Assembly (NCBI RefSeq): GCF_900103985.1 | Contig: NZ_FNIE01000008.1 | Coordinates: 186,001 to 250,000 of the forward strand | Direction: 5' to 3' | Origin: Actinacidiphila guanduensis | GTDB taxonomy: Bacteria; Actinomycetota; Actinomycetes; Streptomycetales; Streptomycetaceae | Length of the DNA: 64,000 nt | In this document: positions 23,001 through 30,340 of the stretch, piece after piece | How the letters are laid out: every line of letters starts with the position of its first letter | Numbering within the stretch: position 1 is the stretch's first letter | Made by a program: the position numbers and the translations under genes | Notes under the pieces: generated by a model | What the model saw: only the letters and a program-made list of their open reading frames with translations | The model's database searches: none | Told to the model about the DNA's origin: nothing

Positions 23001-24493
23001 CGCCCGCCGTCACCGCGCCCACCGCCATCACCCCGCTGACGGCCGCCCCCGGCACGGCCGGCACGGCCGCCCGCAAGCCGGCGGCCACCCCGCAGGGGCC
23101 GACCGCCGACCTCACCCGGCGGGCCGCGCCCGCCACCGCCGCCCAGGGCTGGCAGTCGCTCGCCGACCTGCCCGCGGGCTCCTACGGCGGCGTCGCCGCC
23201 GTCCAGGACGGCGTGCTCTACGAAGGGCTCGGCGCCACCGCCGACGGCAACTGGACCACGGACTTCCGGTCATACGACCAGGCCACCGGCACCTGGCACC
23301 AGCTCGCCTCCCCGGTCACCAAGCGCTTCGCACCCGCCTACGGCTTCATCCGCGGGAAGCTCTACGTCACCGGCGGCCGCGACGAGGCGGGCAACGGCAT
23401 CCGCGGCGGCGAGGTCTACGACCCGGCGAGCAACACCTGGTCGCAGATCGCCGACGCCCCCCTGGGCTACGGCGGTTCGTCCTTCGGTGTCGCCGCCGAC
23501 CGGCTCTACGTCATCGGCGGCTGCACCTTCGCCATCGGCTGCGGCACCACCGACGTCCAGGTCTACGACCCGGCCACCGACACCTGGTCGACCGGCAGCC
23601 CGTACCCGGAGCCGATCTCGTACTCCGCGTGCGGCACGGTGGAGTCGGTGCTCACCTGCGCCGGCGGCTCCTACGCGCCGATGGACGGCACCTCGGTGGA
23701 CACCCCGCACACCTACCGGCTGGACGCCGCCACCGGCACCTGGCACCGCGCCGCCGACGCGCCCACCGACTTCTGGGGCGCGGCCGGCACCAGCGCGGAC
23801 GGCCGGCTGCTCGTGGCCGGCGGCGCGTCGCTGAGCACCGGCACGGTCAGCGGCCAGACCTACGCCTACGACCCGGGCTCCGACACCTGGAGTCCGCAGG
23901 CCGGGCTGCCGCAGCCGACCCTGCTCGCCGACGCCGCCCCGGGCTGGTACCTGCTCGGCGGCGAGGGCGCCGACGGCAGCGTGCTCACCAGCGCCCTCCA
24001 ACTGCCCGGCTGGGACGCGCCGCACGCGGACGTGCCCTGGCTGTCGGAGAGCGCGAAGACCCTGACCCTCAAGGGCGGGGCGTCCACCACCGTCAAGGTG
24101 ACCCTGGACGCCTCCGCGATGGGCGCCGCCGACCTCGGCGACCACCGCGCCGCCCTCGTCGTGGACAGCGACACCCCGTACGCGTCGCTGACGGTGCCGC
24201 TGACCATGACGGTCACCGCGCCGCCCGGCTGGGGCGAGCTGTCCGGCACGGTCACCGGCGCCACCGCGAACGGCCAGGTGCCGCTGCCGGGCGCGGTGGT
24301 GGAGGTCGACTCCAAGAACGGCGGCACGGCCCTGACCACGGGCGCCGACGGCGGGTACCGGCTGTGGCGGCCGGTCTCCGACGGCAAGCTGACGATCGTG
24401 GTGGCGGCCGGCGGCTACCGGCCGGCGACCCGCACGGTCAAGCTCGTCAAGGCCGGCACGGTCACCGCGGACTTCGCGCTGACCGCGCTGTAG
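20099..24493 (+). CDS. Large secreted sedolisin (S53) protease with CarbopepD_reg-like and kelch domains
   Basis: 1464 aa. After a signal (ARRALAAAATVLLACLALLL, then AWA-A) comes an S53 serine carboxyl protease: ATIAIVDAYDD, the Glu/Asp pair of GEISLDLDMV (about 204/208), oxyanion Asp of FASGDDGYG, and nucleophile Ser of YGGTSASAPIITG (about 391). Unlike typical sedolisins there is no large pro-domain. Then follow carboxypeptidase regulatory-like beta-sandwiches (about 480-650 and 825-900), a jelly-roll-like region (655-820), kelch repeats (1020-1300; e.g. KLYVTGGRDEAG, RLYVIGGCTF) and a final sandwich. The TTG at 20099 has a GGAG 7 nt upstream; the GTG at 20183 is an alternative giving a 39-aa signal. 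The protein probably digests extracellular protein; the substrate is unknown. Confidence 0.85.
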   Translation: MPVIPPPGPNPYGSAPRHRPRLRSRAAAVTRPAARRPRPPARRALAAAATVLLACLALLLPQNAWAAPAGVTGTGAATKAGTNSAAAEPLCGTPKPGAFSCFSFRRTDVRRALGLQRDSAGAAAAPDGLSPADLRSAYGLPADGGAGATIAIVDAYDDPTAEADLAVYRQQYGLPACTAASGCFRKTDEHGGAQLPAPDEGWAGEISLDLDMVSAVAPQAHILLVEADGTSMDDLGTAVDTAVSLGAKYVSNSYGAYIDDPGEPAADQAYFDHPGTAVVFASGDDGYGISYPASSPYVTSVGGTSLTRDSSTRGWNETVWNSVVTDSTGAPHWGAPASGCSAVEAKPAFQTDSGCPGRTVADVSAVADPATGVAVYNSFSDGGWNVYGGTSASAPIITGTYALAGTPVAGTYPNSYPYQTPSALNDVTTGDDASCADASLCGFGSTPQCDPLYLCAAQPGYDGPSGLGTPDGTAAFKPGPHADVHGTVTDADTGKPIAGAAVDVGDYHATSAADGTYRLTIPAGDYPATAGAFGYADKDLGTLDLPDGTDLTEDIALTAVPSEQVSGTVRDSAHSWGVYARITLDGVPGQTFTDPATGAYRVTVPLNRDYTVHVTPLVPGYQAATRQVSVGAKPLTGVDVVPQLNTSGTLPAGYEITYHGGEQQHFDSAAAPAGWTVKNNTPAGGWQFDDPLNRGNQTGGSGRFAIVDDFADGWAPVDTELLSPAYDFSAEKTPELDFDSALPSLYRLGDATADVDVSTDGGTTWTTVWHHEDVVPGPDHESVPLTAYAGDRSVRVRFHFTGSLTGIWELDDVAVGTRTLTALHGGLLVGRVTDANTGSGVPGATVASDAQPADSAKAVVSPGDPAVGDGVYWLYSSATGKQSFTAGLPAFGYPAVSAKVKVTADQAVAADFALHPAKLATDQSSVAASVAWGDSRTVSLSLRNTGGSPVTFSLGEQDLGPAATSAGAPAVTAPTAITPLTAAPGTAGTAARKPAATPQGPTADLTRRAAPATAAQGWQSLADLPAGSYGGVAAVQDGVLYEGLGATADGNWTTDFRSYDQATGTWHQLASPVTKRFAPAYGFIRGKLYVTGGRDEAGNGIRGGEVYDPASNTWSQIADAPLGYGGSSFGVAADRLYVIGGCTFAIGCGTTDVQVYDPATDTWSTGSPYPEPISYSACGTVESVLTCAGGSYAPMDGTSVDTPHTYRLDAATGTWHRAADAPTDFWGAAGTSADGRLLVAGGASLSTGTVSGQTYAYDPGSDTWSPQAGLPQPTLLADAAPGWYLLGGEGADGSVLTSALQLPGWDAPHADVPWLSESAKTLTLKGGASTTVKVTLDASAMGAADLGDHRAALVVDSDTPYASLTVPLTMTVTAPPGWGELSGTVTGATANGQVPLPGAVVEVDSKNGGTALTTGADGGYRLWRPVSDGKLTIVVAAGGYRPATRTVKLVKAGTVTADFALTAL
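20134..20146. promoter_or_regulatory. Near-perfect CebR-type box inside the sedolisin leader
   Basis: TGGGAGCGCTCCC matches 13 of 14 bases of the CebR operator. If translation starts at 20099 it lies in codons 12-16; if at 20183 it is a leader operator 37 bp before the start. Confidence 0.4.
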
Positions 24494-24513
24494 CCGCGGG
24501 GAACGGCCCATCA

Positions 24514-24552
24514 GGGGCCGCGGGGCCGGGCACCACCCGGTTCCGCGGCCCC
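24514..24552. terminator. Long hairpin at convergent gene ends
   Basis: Arms 24514-24530 and 24536-24552 pair except for a GG/TT internal mismatch, with a CACCA loop. It ends the sedolisin and opposing LuxR-type regulator transcripts. Confidence 0.6.
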
Positions 24553-24555
24553 GCC

Positions 24556-25578
24556 TCACACCCGCTCGCCCGGCGCCTGCGACCGGGGCCGGGGTGTCGG
24601 CCGCCACCAGCCCCGGTCGGCCGCCAGCACCCCCGCCTGGAACCGGCTGCCCGCACCCAGCCGCACCAGCAGCGCCTGCACCCGCCGCTGCACCGTCCGC
24701 AGCCCGATCCCCAACTGCCGGGCGATGGCGTCGTCCGACAGCCCCAGTGCCAGCAGCGACAGGATGCGCCGCTCGTCCTCCGTCGGCCCGTCCTCACCCG
24801 CGACCGCCGCCCCCAGGCCGTCCGGGACGTAGGGCTGCGCCTGCTGCCACAGCGTCTCGAAGAGCGCCGACAGCGCGTCGAGCAGCGCCGAAGGGCGCAC
24901 CAGAATGCACGAGTCGAGCACCTGAGGGGTCGCCACCAGCGGGATCAGCCCGGCCTGGCCGTCTGCCATGATGATCTTCATCGGCGCCCGGGGCAGGATG
25001 CGCACCTCCTCGCCGTAGGCCATGTCCCGCTCGATCCGGCCGATCGTGCCCGGCAGCGTCAGGTTGTCCCGCCCGTAGATGAAGCGGCTGCGCACCCCGC
25101 GCGAGGCCATGTTCGCACTGGAGTTCACCGACGAGCCGTCGCCGGCCTGCGCGTACGGCGGCGCGTCGATGCCGCGCACCTCCCGCTCGGCGCCCGCGAA
25201 CAACTGCTGCCCGCACCGCGCCACCGCCTCCGGCCCGGTGATCACCTCGATCAGCGCGGCCGCGTCCTGCCCGATCCGGCCCTTGCGGTGCTTCTCGCCC
25301 AGCCACTGGGTCAGCGCCCGCACCCGCCGGATGTCCCGCTCGCGCGCCAGCAGCAGCACCTCGATCGCGTGCTCGGGCGGCAGCACCGTCCACCGCGCGG
25401 GCTCCCCGGTCAACCGCGACACCAGCCCGCCGTCCTCCAGACGGGTGAGCGCGCCCTTGAGGATGTCCGCCTCCAGGCCGGTCCGCCCCACCAGTTCGTC
25501 CAGGCCCAGCGCCGATCCGTCGAGCAGCGCGAAGTAGGCCGCCTCCTGCCCGTGGTCGAGCCCGAGTACCTCCAGCAC
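24556..25578 (-). CDS. LuxR-type regulator with TrmB-like N-terminus
   Basis: 340 aa. The N-terminus (LGLDHGQEAAYFALLDGSAL, then TGLEADILKGALTRLEDGGL) resembles a TrmB winged helix, the middle (about 90-250) is a PLD-like sensor region found in such actinobacterial regulators, and the C-terminus (ERRILSLLALGLSDDAIARQ, then RTVQRRVQALLVRLG) is a LuxR HTH. There is no receiver domain, so it is not an obvious two-component partner. The start is GTG at 25578, with a GGGGAG about 10 nt before. It converges on the sedolisin gene and diverges from fbiC, but nothing links it functionally to either. Confidence 0.85.
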   Translation of the reverse strand: MLEVLGLDHGQEAAYFALLDGSALGLDELVGRTGLEADILKGALTRLEDGGLVSRLTGEPARWTVLPPEHAIEVLLLARERDIRRVRALTQWLGEKHRKGRIGQDAAALIEVITGPEAVARCGQQLFAGAEREVRGIDAPPYAQAGDGSSVNSSANMASRGVRSRFIYGRDNLTLPGTIGRIERDMAYGEEVRILPRAPMKIIMADGQAGLIPLVATPQVLDSCILVRPSALLDALSALFETLWQQAQPYVPDGLGAAVAGEDGPTEDERRILSLLALGLSDDAIARQLGIGLRTVQRRVQALLVRLGAGSRFQAGVLAADRGWWRPTPRPRSQAPGERV

Positions 25579-25789
25579 CGTCCCAACTCCCCTCTCCGGC
25601 CGCCCCGCTCCCGCCCGCCCCGCGACGACAATCCTGCCCCGCCCGCGTCACGGCGGGGCAACCGGTTCCGTTTCGGCCGCCCGCGGCCCGGCCGGCGCCG
25701 CCCGGTCCCGCCCGGCCCGGTCCGCCGCCGCGGGGCCCGGTCGTTACGACCCGACCCCTGCCGCCCTCCGAGGTGTTGTTGCGTATGCA

Positions 25790-25801
25790 TATGCTCGAAG
25801 G
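25790..25801 (+). promoter_or_regulatory. Possible leaderless -10 box for fbiC
   Basis: TATGCT occupies -12 to -7 relative to the fbiC ATG, the position of a -10 hexamer for a leaderless mRNA. GAAGG directly abuts the ATG, too close to be an efficient ribosome-binding site. No clear -35. Confidence 0.35.
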
Positions 25802-28408
25802 ATGACGACGCGAGTCCCCCCGGTACCTGAAGAGCCCGCCCCGCGGCCCACCGCCACGGGGATGCGCCGCGCCCTGCACCGCGCCGAGGAAGGTGTCGCC
25901 CTGGACACCGCCGAGGCCGCCGTGCTGCTCCAGGCGCGCGGCGCGGACCTGGCCCGGCTGTCCGCGGTGGCCGGCCGGGTCCGCGACGCGGGCCTGGCGG
26001 CGGCCGGCCGGCCCGGCGTCATCACCTACTCCCGCAAGGTCTTCATCCCGCTCACCCGGCTGTGCCGCGACCGCTGCCACTACTGCACCTTCGTCACCGT
26101 CCCCGGCCGGCTGCGCCGGGACGGCCACGGCATGTTCCTCTCGCCCGACGAAGTCCTCGACATCGCCCGCCGCGGCGCCGAACTGGGCTGCAAGGAAGCC
26201 CTGTTCACCCTCGGCGACCGCCCCGAGGACCGCTGGCCCGAGGCCCGCGAGTGGCTCGACGCCCACGGCTACGACGACACCCTCGCCTACGTGCGCGCCA
26301 TGTCGGTGCGGGTCCTGGAGGAGACCGGCCTGCTGCCGCACCTCAACCCCGGCGTCCTGAGCTGGACCGACCTGCAGCGCCTCAAGCCCGTCGCCCCCTC
26401 CATGGGCATGATGCTGGAGACCACCGCCACCCGGCTGTGGTCCGAGCCCGGCGGCCCCCACCACGGCTCGCCCGACAAGGAGCCCGCGGTGCGCCTGCGG
26501 GTGCTGGAGGACGCCGGCCGCTCCAACGTGCCCTTCACCACCGGCATCCTCATCGGCATCGGCGAGACCTACGAGGAGCGCGCCGACGCGCTGTTCGCCA
26601 TCCGCCGCGCCCAGCGCCGCTACCACGGCATCCAGGAAGTCATCGTGCAGAACTTCCGGGCCAAGCCGGACACCGCGATGCGTGCCATGCCCGACGCCGA
26701 ACTGGAGGAGCTGGCCGCCGCGATCGCCGTCGCCCGCCTCGTCCTCGGCCCGTCCGCCCGCATCCAGGCCCCGCCCAACCTGGTGGACGGCGAGTACGAC
26801 CGCTTCGTCGCCGCCGGCATCGACGACTGGGGCGGGGTCTCCCCGCTCACCCCCGACCACGTCAACCCCGAGCGGCCCTGGCCGCAGATCGAGGAACTGG
26901 CCGCCCGCACCGCGGAGTCCGGCTTCACCCTGCGCGAACGCCTCACCGTCTACCCGGAGTTCGTCCGCCGCGGCGAGCCCTGGCTGGACCCGCGGCTGCT
27001 GCCGCACGTGACCGCGCTGGCCGACCCGGCCACCGGCCTCGCCCGCGAGGACGCCGAGGTGCGCGGCCGCCCCTGGCAGGAGCCCGAGGACTCCCTGCCG
27101 GCCGCCGCCGGCCGCACCGACCTGCACCGCACCATCGACACCGAGGGCCGCACCGGCGACCGCCGCGACGACTTCGACGACGTCTACGGCGACTGGGACG
27201 CCCTGCGCGAGCAGGCCGCCCCCGGCCTGGTGCCCGACCGGGTGGACGCCGACGTCCGGCAGGCGCTGAGCACCGCCGCCGACGACCCCACCCGCCTCAC
27301 CGACGCCCAGGCCCTCGCCCTGCTGCACGCCGACGGCCCCGCCCTGGACGCGCTGTGCCGCATCGCCGACGACCTGCGCCGCGACACCGTCGGCGACGAC
27401 GTGACCTACATCGTCACCCGCAACATCAACTTCACCAACGTCTGCTACACCGGCTGCCGGTTCTGCGCCTTCGCCCAGCGCCGCTCCGACGCCGACGCCT
27501 ACACCCTGTCCCTGGGCCAGGTCGCCGACCGGGCCGAACAGGCCTGGCAGGTCGGCGCGGTGGAGGTCTGCATGCAGGGCGGCATCCACCCCGACCTGCC
27601 CGGCACCGCCTACTTCGACATCGCCCGCGCGGTCAAGGCCCGCGTGCCCGGCATGCACGTCCACGCCTTCTCACCCATGGAGGTCGTCAACGGCGCGACC
27701 CGCACCGGCATGTCGATCCGCGACTGGCTCACCGCCGCCAAGGAGGCGGGCCTGGACACCATCCCCGGCACCGCCGCCGAGATCCTCGACGACGAGGTGC
27801 GCTGGGTCCTCACCAAGGGCAAACTCCCGGCCGCCACCTGGGTCGAGGTGGTCAGCACCGCCCACGAGCTGGGCATCCGCTCCTCGTCCACGATGATGTA
27901 CGGGCACGTGGACCAGCCGCATCATTGGCTCGGCCACCTGCGGCTGCTCGCCGAGATCCAGCAGCGCACCGGCGGCTTCACCGAGTTCGTCACGCTGCCC
28001 TTCATCCACACCAACGCGCCGGTCTACCTGGCCGGCATCGCCCGCCCGGGCCCCACCCTGCGGGACAACCGGGCGGTGACCGCCATGGCCCGGCTGCTGC
28101 TGCACCCGCACATCACCAACATCCAGACCAGCTGGGTGAAGCTGGGCACCGAGGGCGCCGCCGAGATGCTGCGCTCGGGCGCCAACGACCTGGGCGGCAC
28201 CCTGATGGAGGAGACCATCTCCCGGATGGCCGGCTCCTCCTACGGCTCCTACCGCTCGGTGCGCGACCTGGTCGCCATCGCCGAGGCCGCCGGCCGCCCG
28301 GCCCGCCCGCGCACCACGCTCTACGGCGAGGTGCCCCAGGAGCGCGTCGAAGCCGCGCTCGCCTCGGACGGGCACCTGCCGGAGCTGCTGCCGGTGCTGG
28401 AGGACTGA
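25802..28408 (+). CDS. fbiC: FbiC, 7,8-didemethyl-8-hydroxy-5-deazariboflavin (Fo) synthase, CofG-CofH fusion
   Basis: 868 aa bifunctional radical-SAM enzyme making Fo, the deazaflavin chromophore of coenzyme F420, from tyrosine and a 5-amino-6-ribitylaminouracil precursor. The N-terminal CofG half has the 4Fe-4S motif CRDRCHYC (in PLTRLCRDRCHYCTFV); the C-terminal CofH half has CYTGCRFC (in NINFTNVCYTGCRFCAF). Other CofH landmarks are CMQGGIHPDLPGTAYFDI and TSSWVK-like QTSWVKLG. The length matches actinobacterial FbiC. It stands alone with its own promoter, convergent with the UBP zinc-finger gene across a 12-bp hairpin. F420-dependent reductases elsewhere in the genome are implied. Confidence 0.97.
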   Translation: MTTRVPPVPEEPAPRPTATGMRRALHRAEEGVALDTAEAAVLLQARGADLARLSAVAGRVRDAGLAAAGRPGVITYSRKVFIPLTRLCRDRCHYCTFVTVPGRLRRDGHGMFLSPDEVLDIARRGAELGCKEALFTLGDRPEDRWPEAREWLDAHGYDDTLAYVRAMSVRVLEETGLLPHLNPGVLSWTDLQRLKPVAPSMGMMLETTATRLWSEPGGPHHGSPDKEPAVRLRVLEDAGRSNVPFTTGILIGIGETYEERADALFAIRRAQRRYHGIQEVIVQNFRAKPDTAMRAMPDAELEELAAAIAVARLVLGPSARIQAPPNLVDGEYDRFVAAGIDDWGGVSPLTPDHVNPERPWPQIEELAARTAESGFTLRERLTVYPEFVRRGEPWLDPRLLPHVTALADPATGLAREDAEVRGRPWQEPEDSLPAAAGRTDLHRTIDTEGRTGDRRDDFDDVYGDWDALREQAAPGLVPDRVDADVRQALSTAADDPTRLTDAQALALLHADGPALDALCRIADDLRRDTVGDDVTYIVTRNINFTNVCYTGCRFCAFAQRRSDADAYTLSLGQVADRAEQAWQVGAVEVCMQGGIHPDLPGTAYFDIARAVKARVPGMHVHAFSPMEVVNGATRTGMSIRDWLTAAKEAGLDTIPGTAAEILDDEVRWVLTKGKLPAATWVEVVSTAHELGIRSSSTMMYGHVDQPHHWLGHLRLLAEIQQRTGGFTEFVTLPFIHTNAPVYLAGIARPGPTLRDNRAVTAMARLLLHPHITNIQTSWVKLGTEGAAEMLRSGANDLGGTLMEETISRMAGSSYGSYRSVRDLVAIAEAAGRPARPRTTLYGEVPQERVEAALASDGHLPELLPVLED

Positions 28409-28428
28409 CCGGCCACGGGCCGCCCGTG

Positions 28429-28457
28429 CCGCGCCGGGTCAGTTGGACCCGGCGCGG
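28429..28457. terminator. 12-bp perfect terminator hairpin
   Basis: Arms 28429-28440 and 28446-28457 pair perfectly over an AGTTG loop between fbiC and the convergent UBP zinc-finger operon. Confidence 0.7.
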
Positions 28458-28475
28458 CCGTCGGTCCGGCGGCCG

Positions 28476-28832
28476 TCAGTTCAGGTGGGCGCGCCAGTCG
28501 CCCGGCACCCGCCCGGCCGGGCCGGGCGCCGGCTGATCGGCGGGGTGGCTGAGCGGCGGCGCCAGCTCCGGGCCGTCCTCGACGTACTCGTTGGTGGCGT
28601 AGTTCCAGAACCAGCTCTCGCCCGGCTCGTAGGAGCGGATCACCTGGTGGCCGGTGGCCGCCGCGTGCGCGCTCGCGTGCTGGGCGGGCGAGGAGTCACA
28701 GCAGCCGACGTGGCCGCAGGTGGCGCAGCGACGCAGGTGGAACCACCAGCCGCCGCCCTCGTCGCACTCCGAGCAGCCGGTGCCGCTGGGCGGCACGGCG
28801 GGGTCGATGTGCGGGCTGCCGTGCGTGGTCAT
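28476..28832 (-). CDS. UBP-type zinc finger protein
   Basis: 118 aa. A single ZnF-UBP module: GCSECDEGGGWWFHLRRC, then TCGHVGCCD, then the histidines of HASAHAAATGHQVIRS. In eukaryotes this domain grips the free C-terminal Gly-Gly of ubiquitin; the bacterial role is not established. The C-terminal tail is Pro-rich and ends RAHLN. Its ATG overlaps the histidine-kinase stop (ATGA), so it is the third coupled gene of the receiver-flavoprotein/kinase operon. A role in sensing or binding within that circuit is inference from context. Confidence 0.9.
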   Translation of the reverse strand: MTTHGSPHIDPAVPPSGTGCSECDEGGGWWFHLRRCATCGHVGCCDSSPAQHASAHAAATGHQVIRSYEPGESWFWNYATNEYVEDGPELAPPLSHPADQPAPGPAGRVPGDWRAHLN

Positions 28833-30340
28833 GCGGATGCCTCCTCGCTCGCGGTCTGCGGCCTTGTCCCGGCCTGCCCGTCCGCCACGGCTCGCGCGGC
28901 GCCCTCGCCCTGCTCCGGCTGGGGCGCGGTCAGCGGCAGGTACACCCGGAAGCGCGTGTCGCCCGGCTCGGACTCCACCTCCAGGTCGCCGTGGTGCTTG
29001 TTCACCACGATCCGCCAGGAGATGTCCAGGCCGAGCCCGGTGCCCTGGCCCACCGGCTTGGTGGTGAAGAACGGCTCGAAGATCCGCCGCCGGATCTCCG
29101 GCGGCACCCCCGGGCCGGTGTCCTGGAACTCCACCACCAGCCTGCCGTGCTCGCGCCGGGTCCGCACGGTGAGCGTGCCCGAGCCGTCCATCGCGGCCAC
29201 CGCGTTGTCCACCAGGTTGGTCCACACCTGGTTGAGCTCCCCGGGGAAGCCCGGGACGGGCGGCAGCGCCGGGTCGAACTCCTTGACCACCCTGATCCCG
29301 TCGCCGATCTTGCCGGCGAGCATCTGCAAGGTGCTGTCGAGCAGTTCGTGCACGTCGATCACCTGGTAGGGCGCCCGGTCCAGCTGGCTGTACTGCCGGG
29401 CGGCGTTCACCAGACCCGAGATGCGGCTGGTGGAGTCCTCGATCTCGTTCATCAGCAGCTCGGTCTCCACGGTGTAGTTCAGCCACCGCACCGCGCTCTC
29501 CAGCAGCGAGCCGTCCACCGCGGCCGCCACCTGGTCCAGCCACTCCTCGTCCAGACCGGCCTGCACGAACGCCGGCGCCAGGTCCCAGCCGCCGCCGATG
29601 CCGTGCGCCTCCATCCAGTCCGCGACCGCGTCCTCCCGGTCGGAGGCGTCCATCGGGCTGAGCTGCTCGGCCTTGGCCACCTTCTCCGCGGCCCGCTCCT
29701 GCACCGCCACCAGCGCGTTGAGGTCCGCCTGCCGGTAGGAGCCGCCGGCCAGGATCTTCAGCTTGTGCCGCATCCCGGCCACCCGCTCGCGCAGCGAGGA
29801 GGTCGCCCGCAGCGCCGCGGCCGCCGGGTTGTTCAGCTCGTGGGTGAGCCCGGCCGACAGCGAGCCCAGCGCCAGCAGCCGCTCGCGCTGGCTGATCGCC
29901 TGCTGGATCGTCTTGTTGCCGAAGAACAGCCCCTCCAGCAGGTGCACCGCCATCGGGAACCAGTCGCTGACGATCCGCGCGAAGTCGTCGGCGGCCAGCA
30001 CGAAGAACCGCGAACGCTCGGTGACCCGCATCGAGTTGGGGTACAGCTGCGGCACCCGGTCGCCCAGGTACGCCTGGAAGGCGCCGGAGTAGACCCCGCG
30101 CTGCGAGGTGCGGTTGACCTCGACGTTGTCGGTGCCGACCCGCCGGGAGGTCACCACCGTGCCCTCCAGCAGCACGTAGAAGCAGGTGGCGGGCTCGCCC
30201 TCGCTGAACACCGGGCCGGGCTCCACCGTCTCCGTCCGGCCGATCCGGCACAGCTCGTCCAGCTGCTCGGGGGCGAGCTTCTCGAACAGGAAGAGGGTGC
30301 GCAGCTCCTGCGGGTCGCAGATCTCGGGGTTCGCGGTCAC
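28829..30340 (-). CDS. Soluble histidine kinase with N-terminal cyclic-nucleotide-binding domain
   Basis: 503 aa without transmembrane segments. Residues about 15-130 form a cNMP-binding beta-roll (FLFEKLAPEQLDEL, FSEGEPATCFYVLLEGTVV). The H box is LSAGLTHELNNPAAAAL (phospho-His near 167), the N box NLVDNAVAAMD, and the G boxes DTGPGVPPE and GQGTGLGLDI. It should autophosphorylate in response to a cytoplasmic signal and pass phosphate to the receiver domain encoded just upstream. The GTG at 30340 overlaps the stop of that receiver-flavoprotein gene, and its own stop overlaps the zinc-finger start, so three proteins are made together. Whether it binds cAMP or another ligand cannot be read. Confidence 0.92.
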   Translation of the reverse strand: MTANPEICDPQELRTLFLFEKLAPEQLDELCRIGRTETVEPGPVFSEGEPATCFYVLLEGTVVTSRRVGTDNVEVNRTSQRGVYSGAFQAYLGDRVPQLYPNSMRVTERSRFFVLAADDFARIVSDWFPMAVHLLEGLFFGNKTIQQAISQRERLLALGSLSAGLTHELNNPAAAALRATSSLRERVAGMRHKLKILAGGSYRQADLNALVAVQERAAEKVAKAEQLSPMDASDREDAVADWMEAHGIGGGWDLAPAFVQAGLDEEWLDQVAAAVDGSLLESAVRWLNYTVETELLMNEIEDSTSRISGLVNAARQYSQLDRAPYQVIDVHELLDSTLQMLAGKIGDGIRVVKEFDPALPPVPGFPGELNQVWTNLVDNAVAAMDGSGTLTVRTRREHGRLVVEFQDTGPGVPPEIRRRIFEPFFTTKPVGQGTGLGLDISWRIVVNKHHGDLEVESEPGDTRFRVYLPLTAPQPEQGEGAARAVADGQAGTRPQTASEEASA

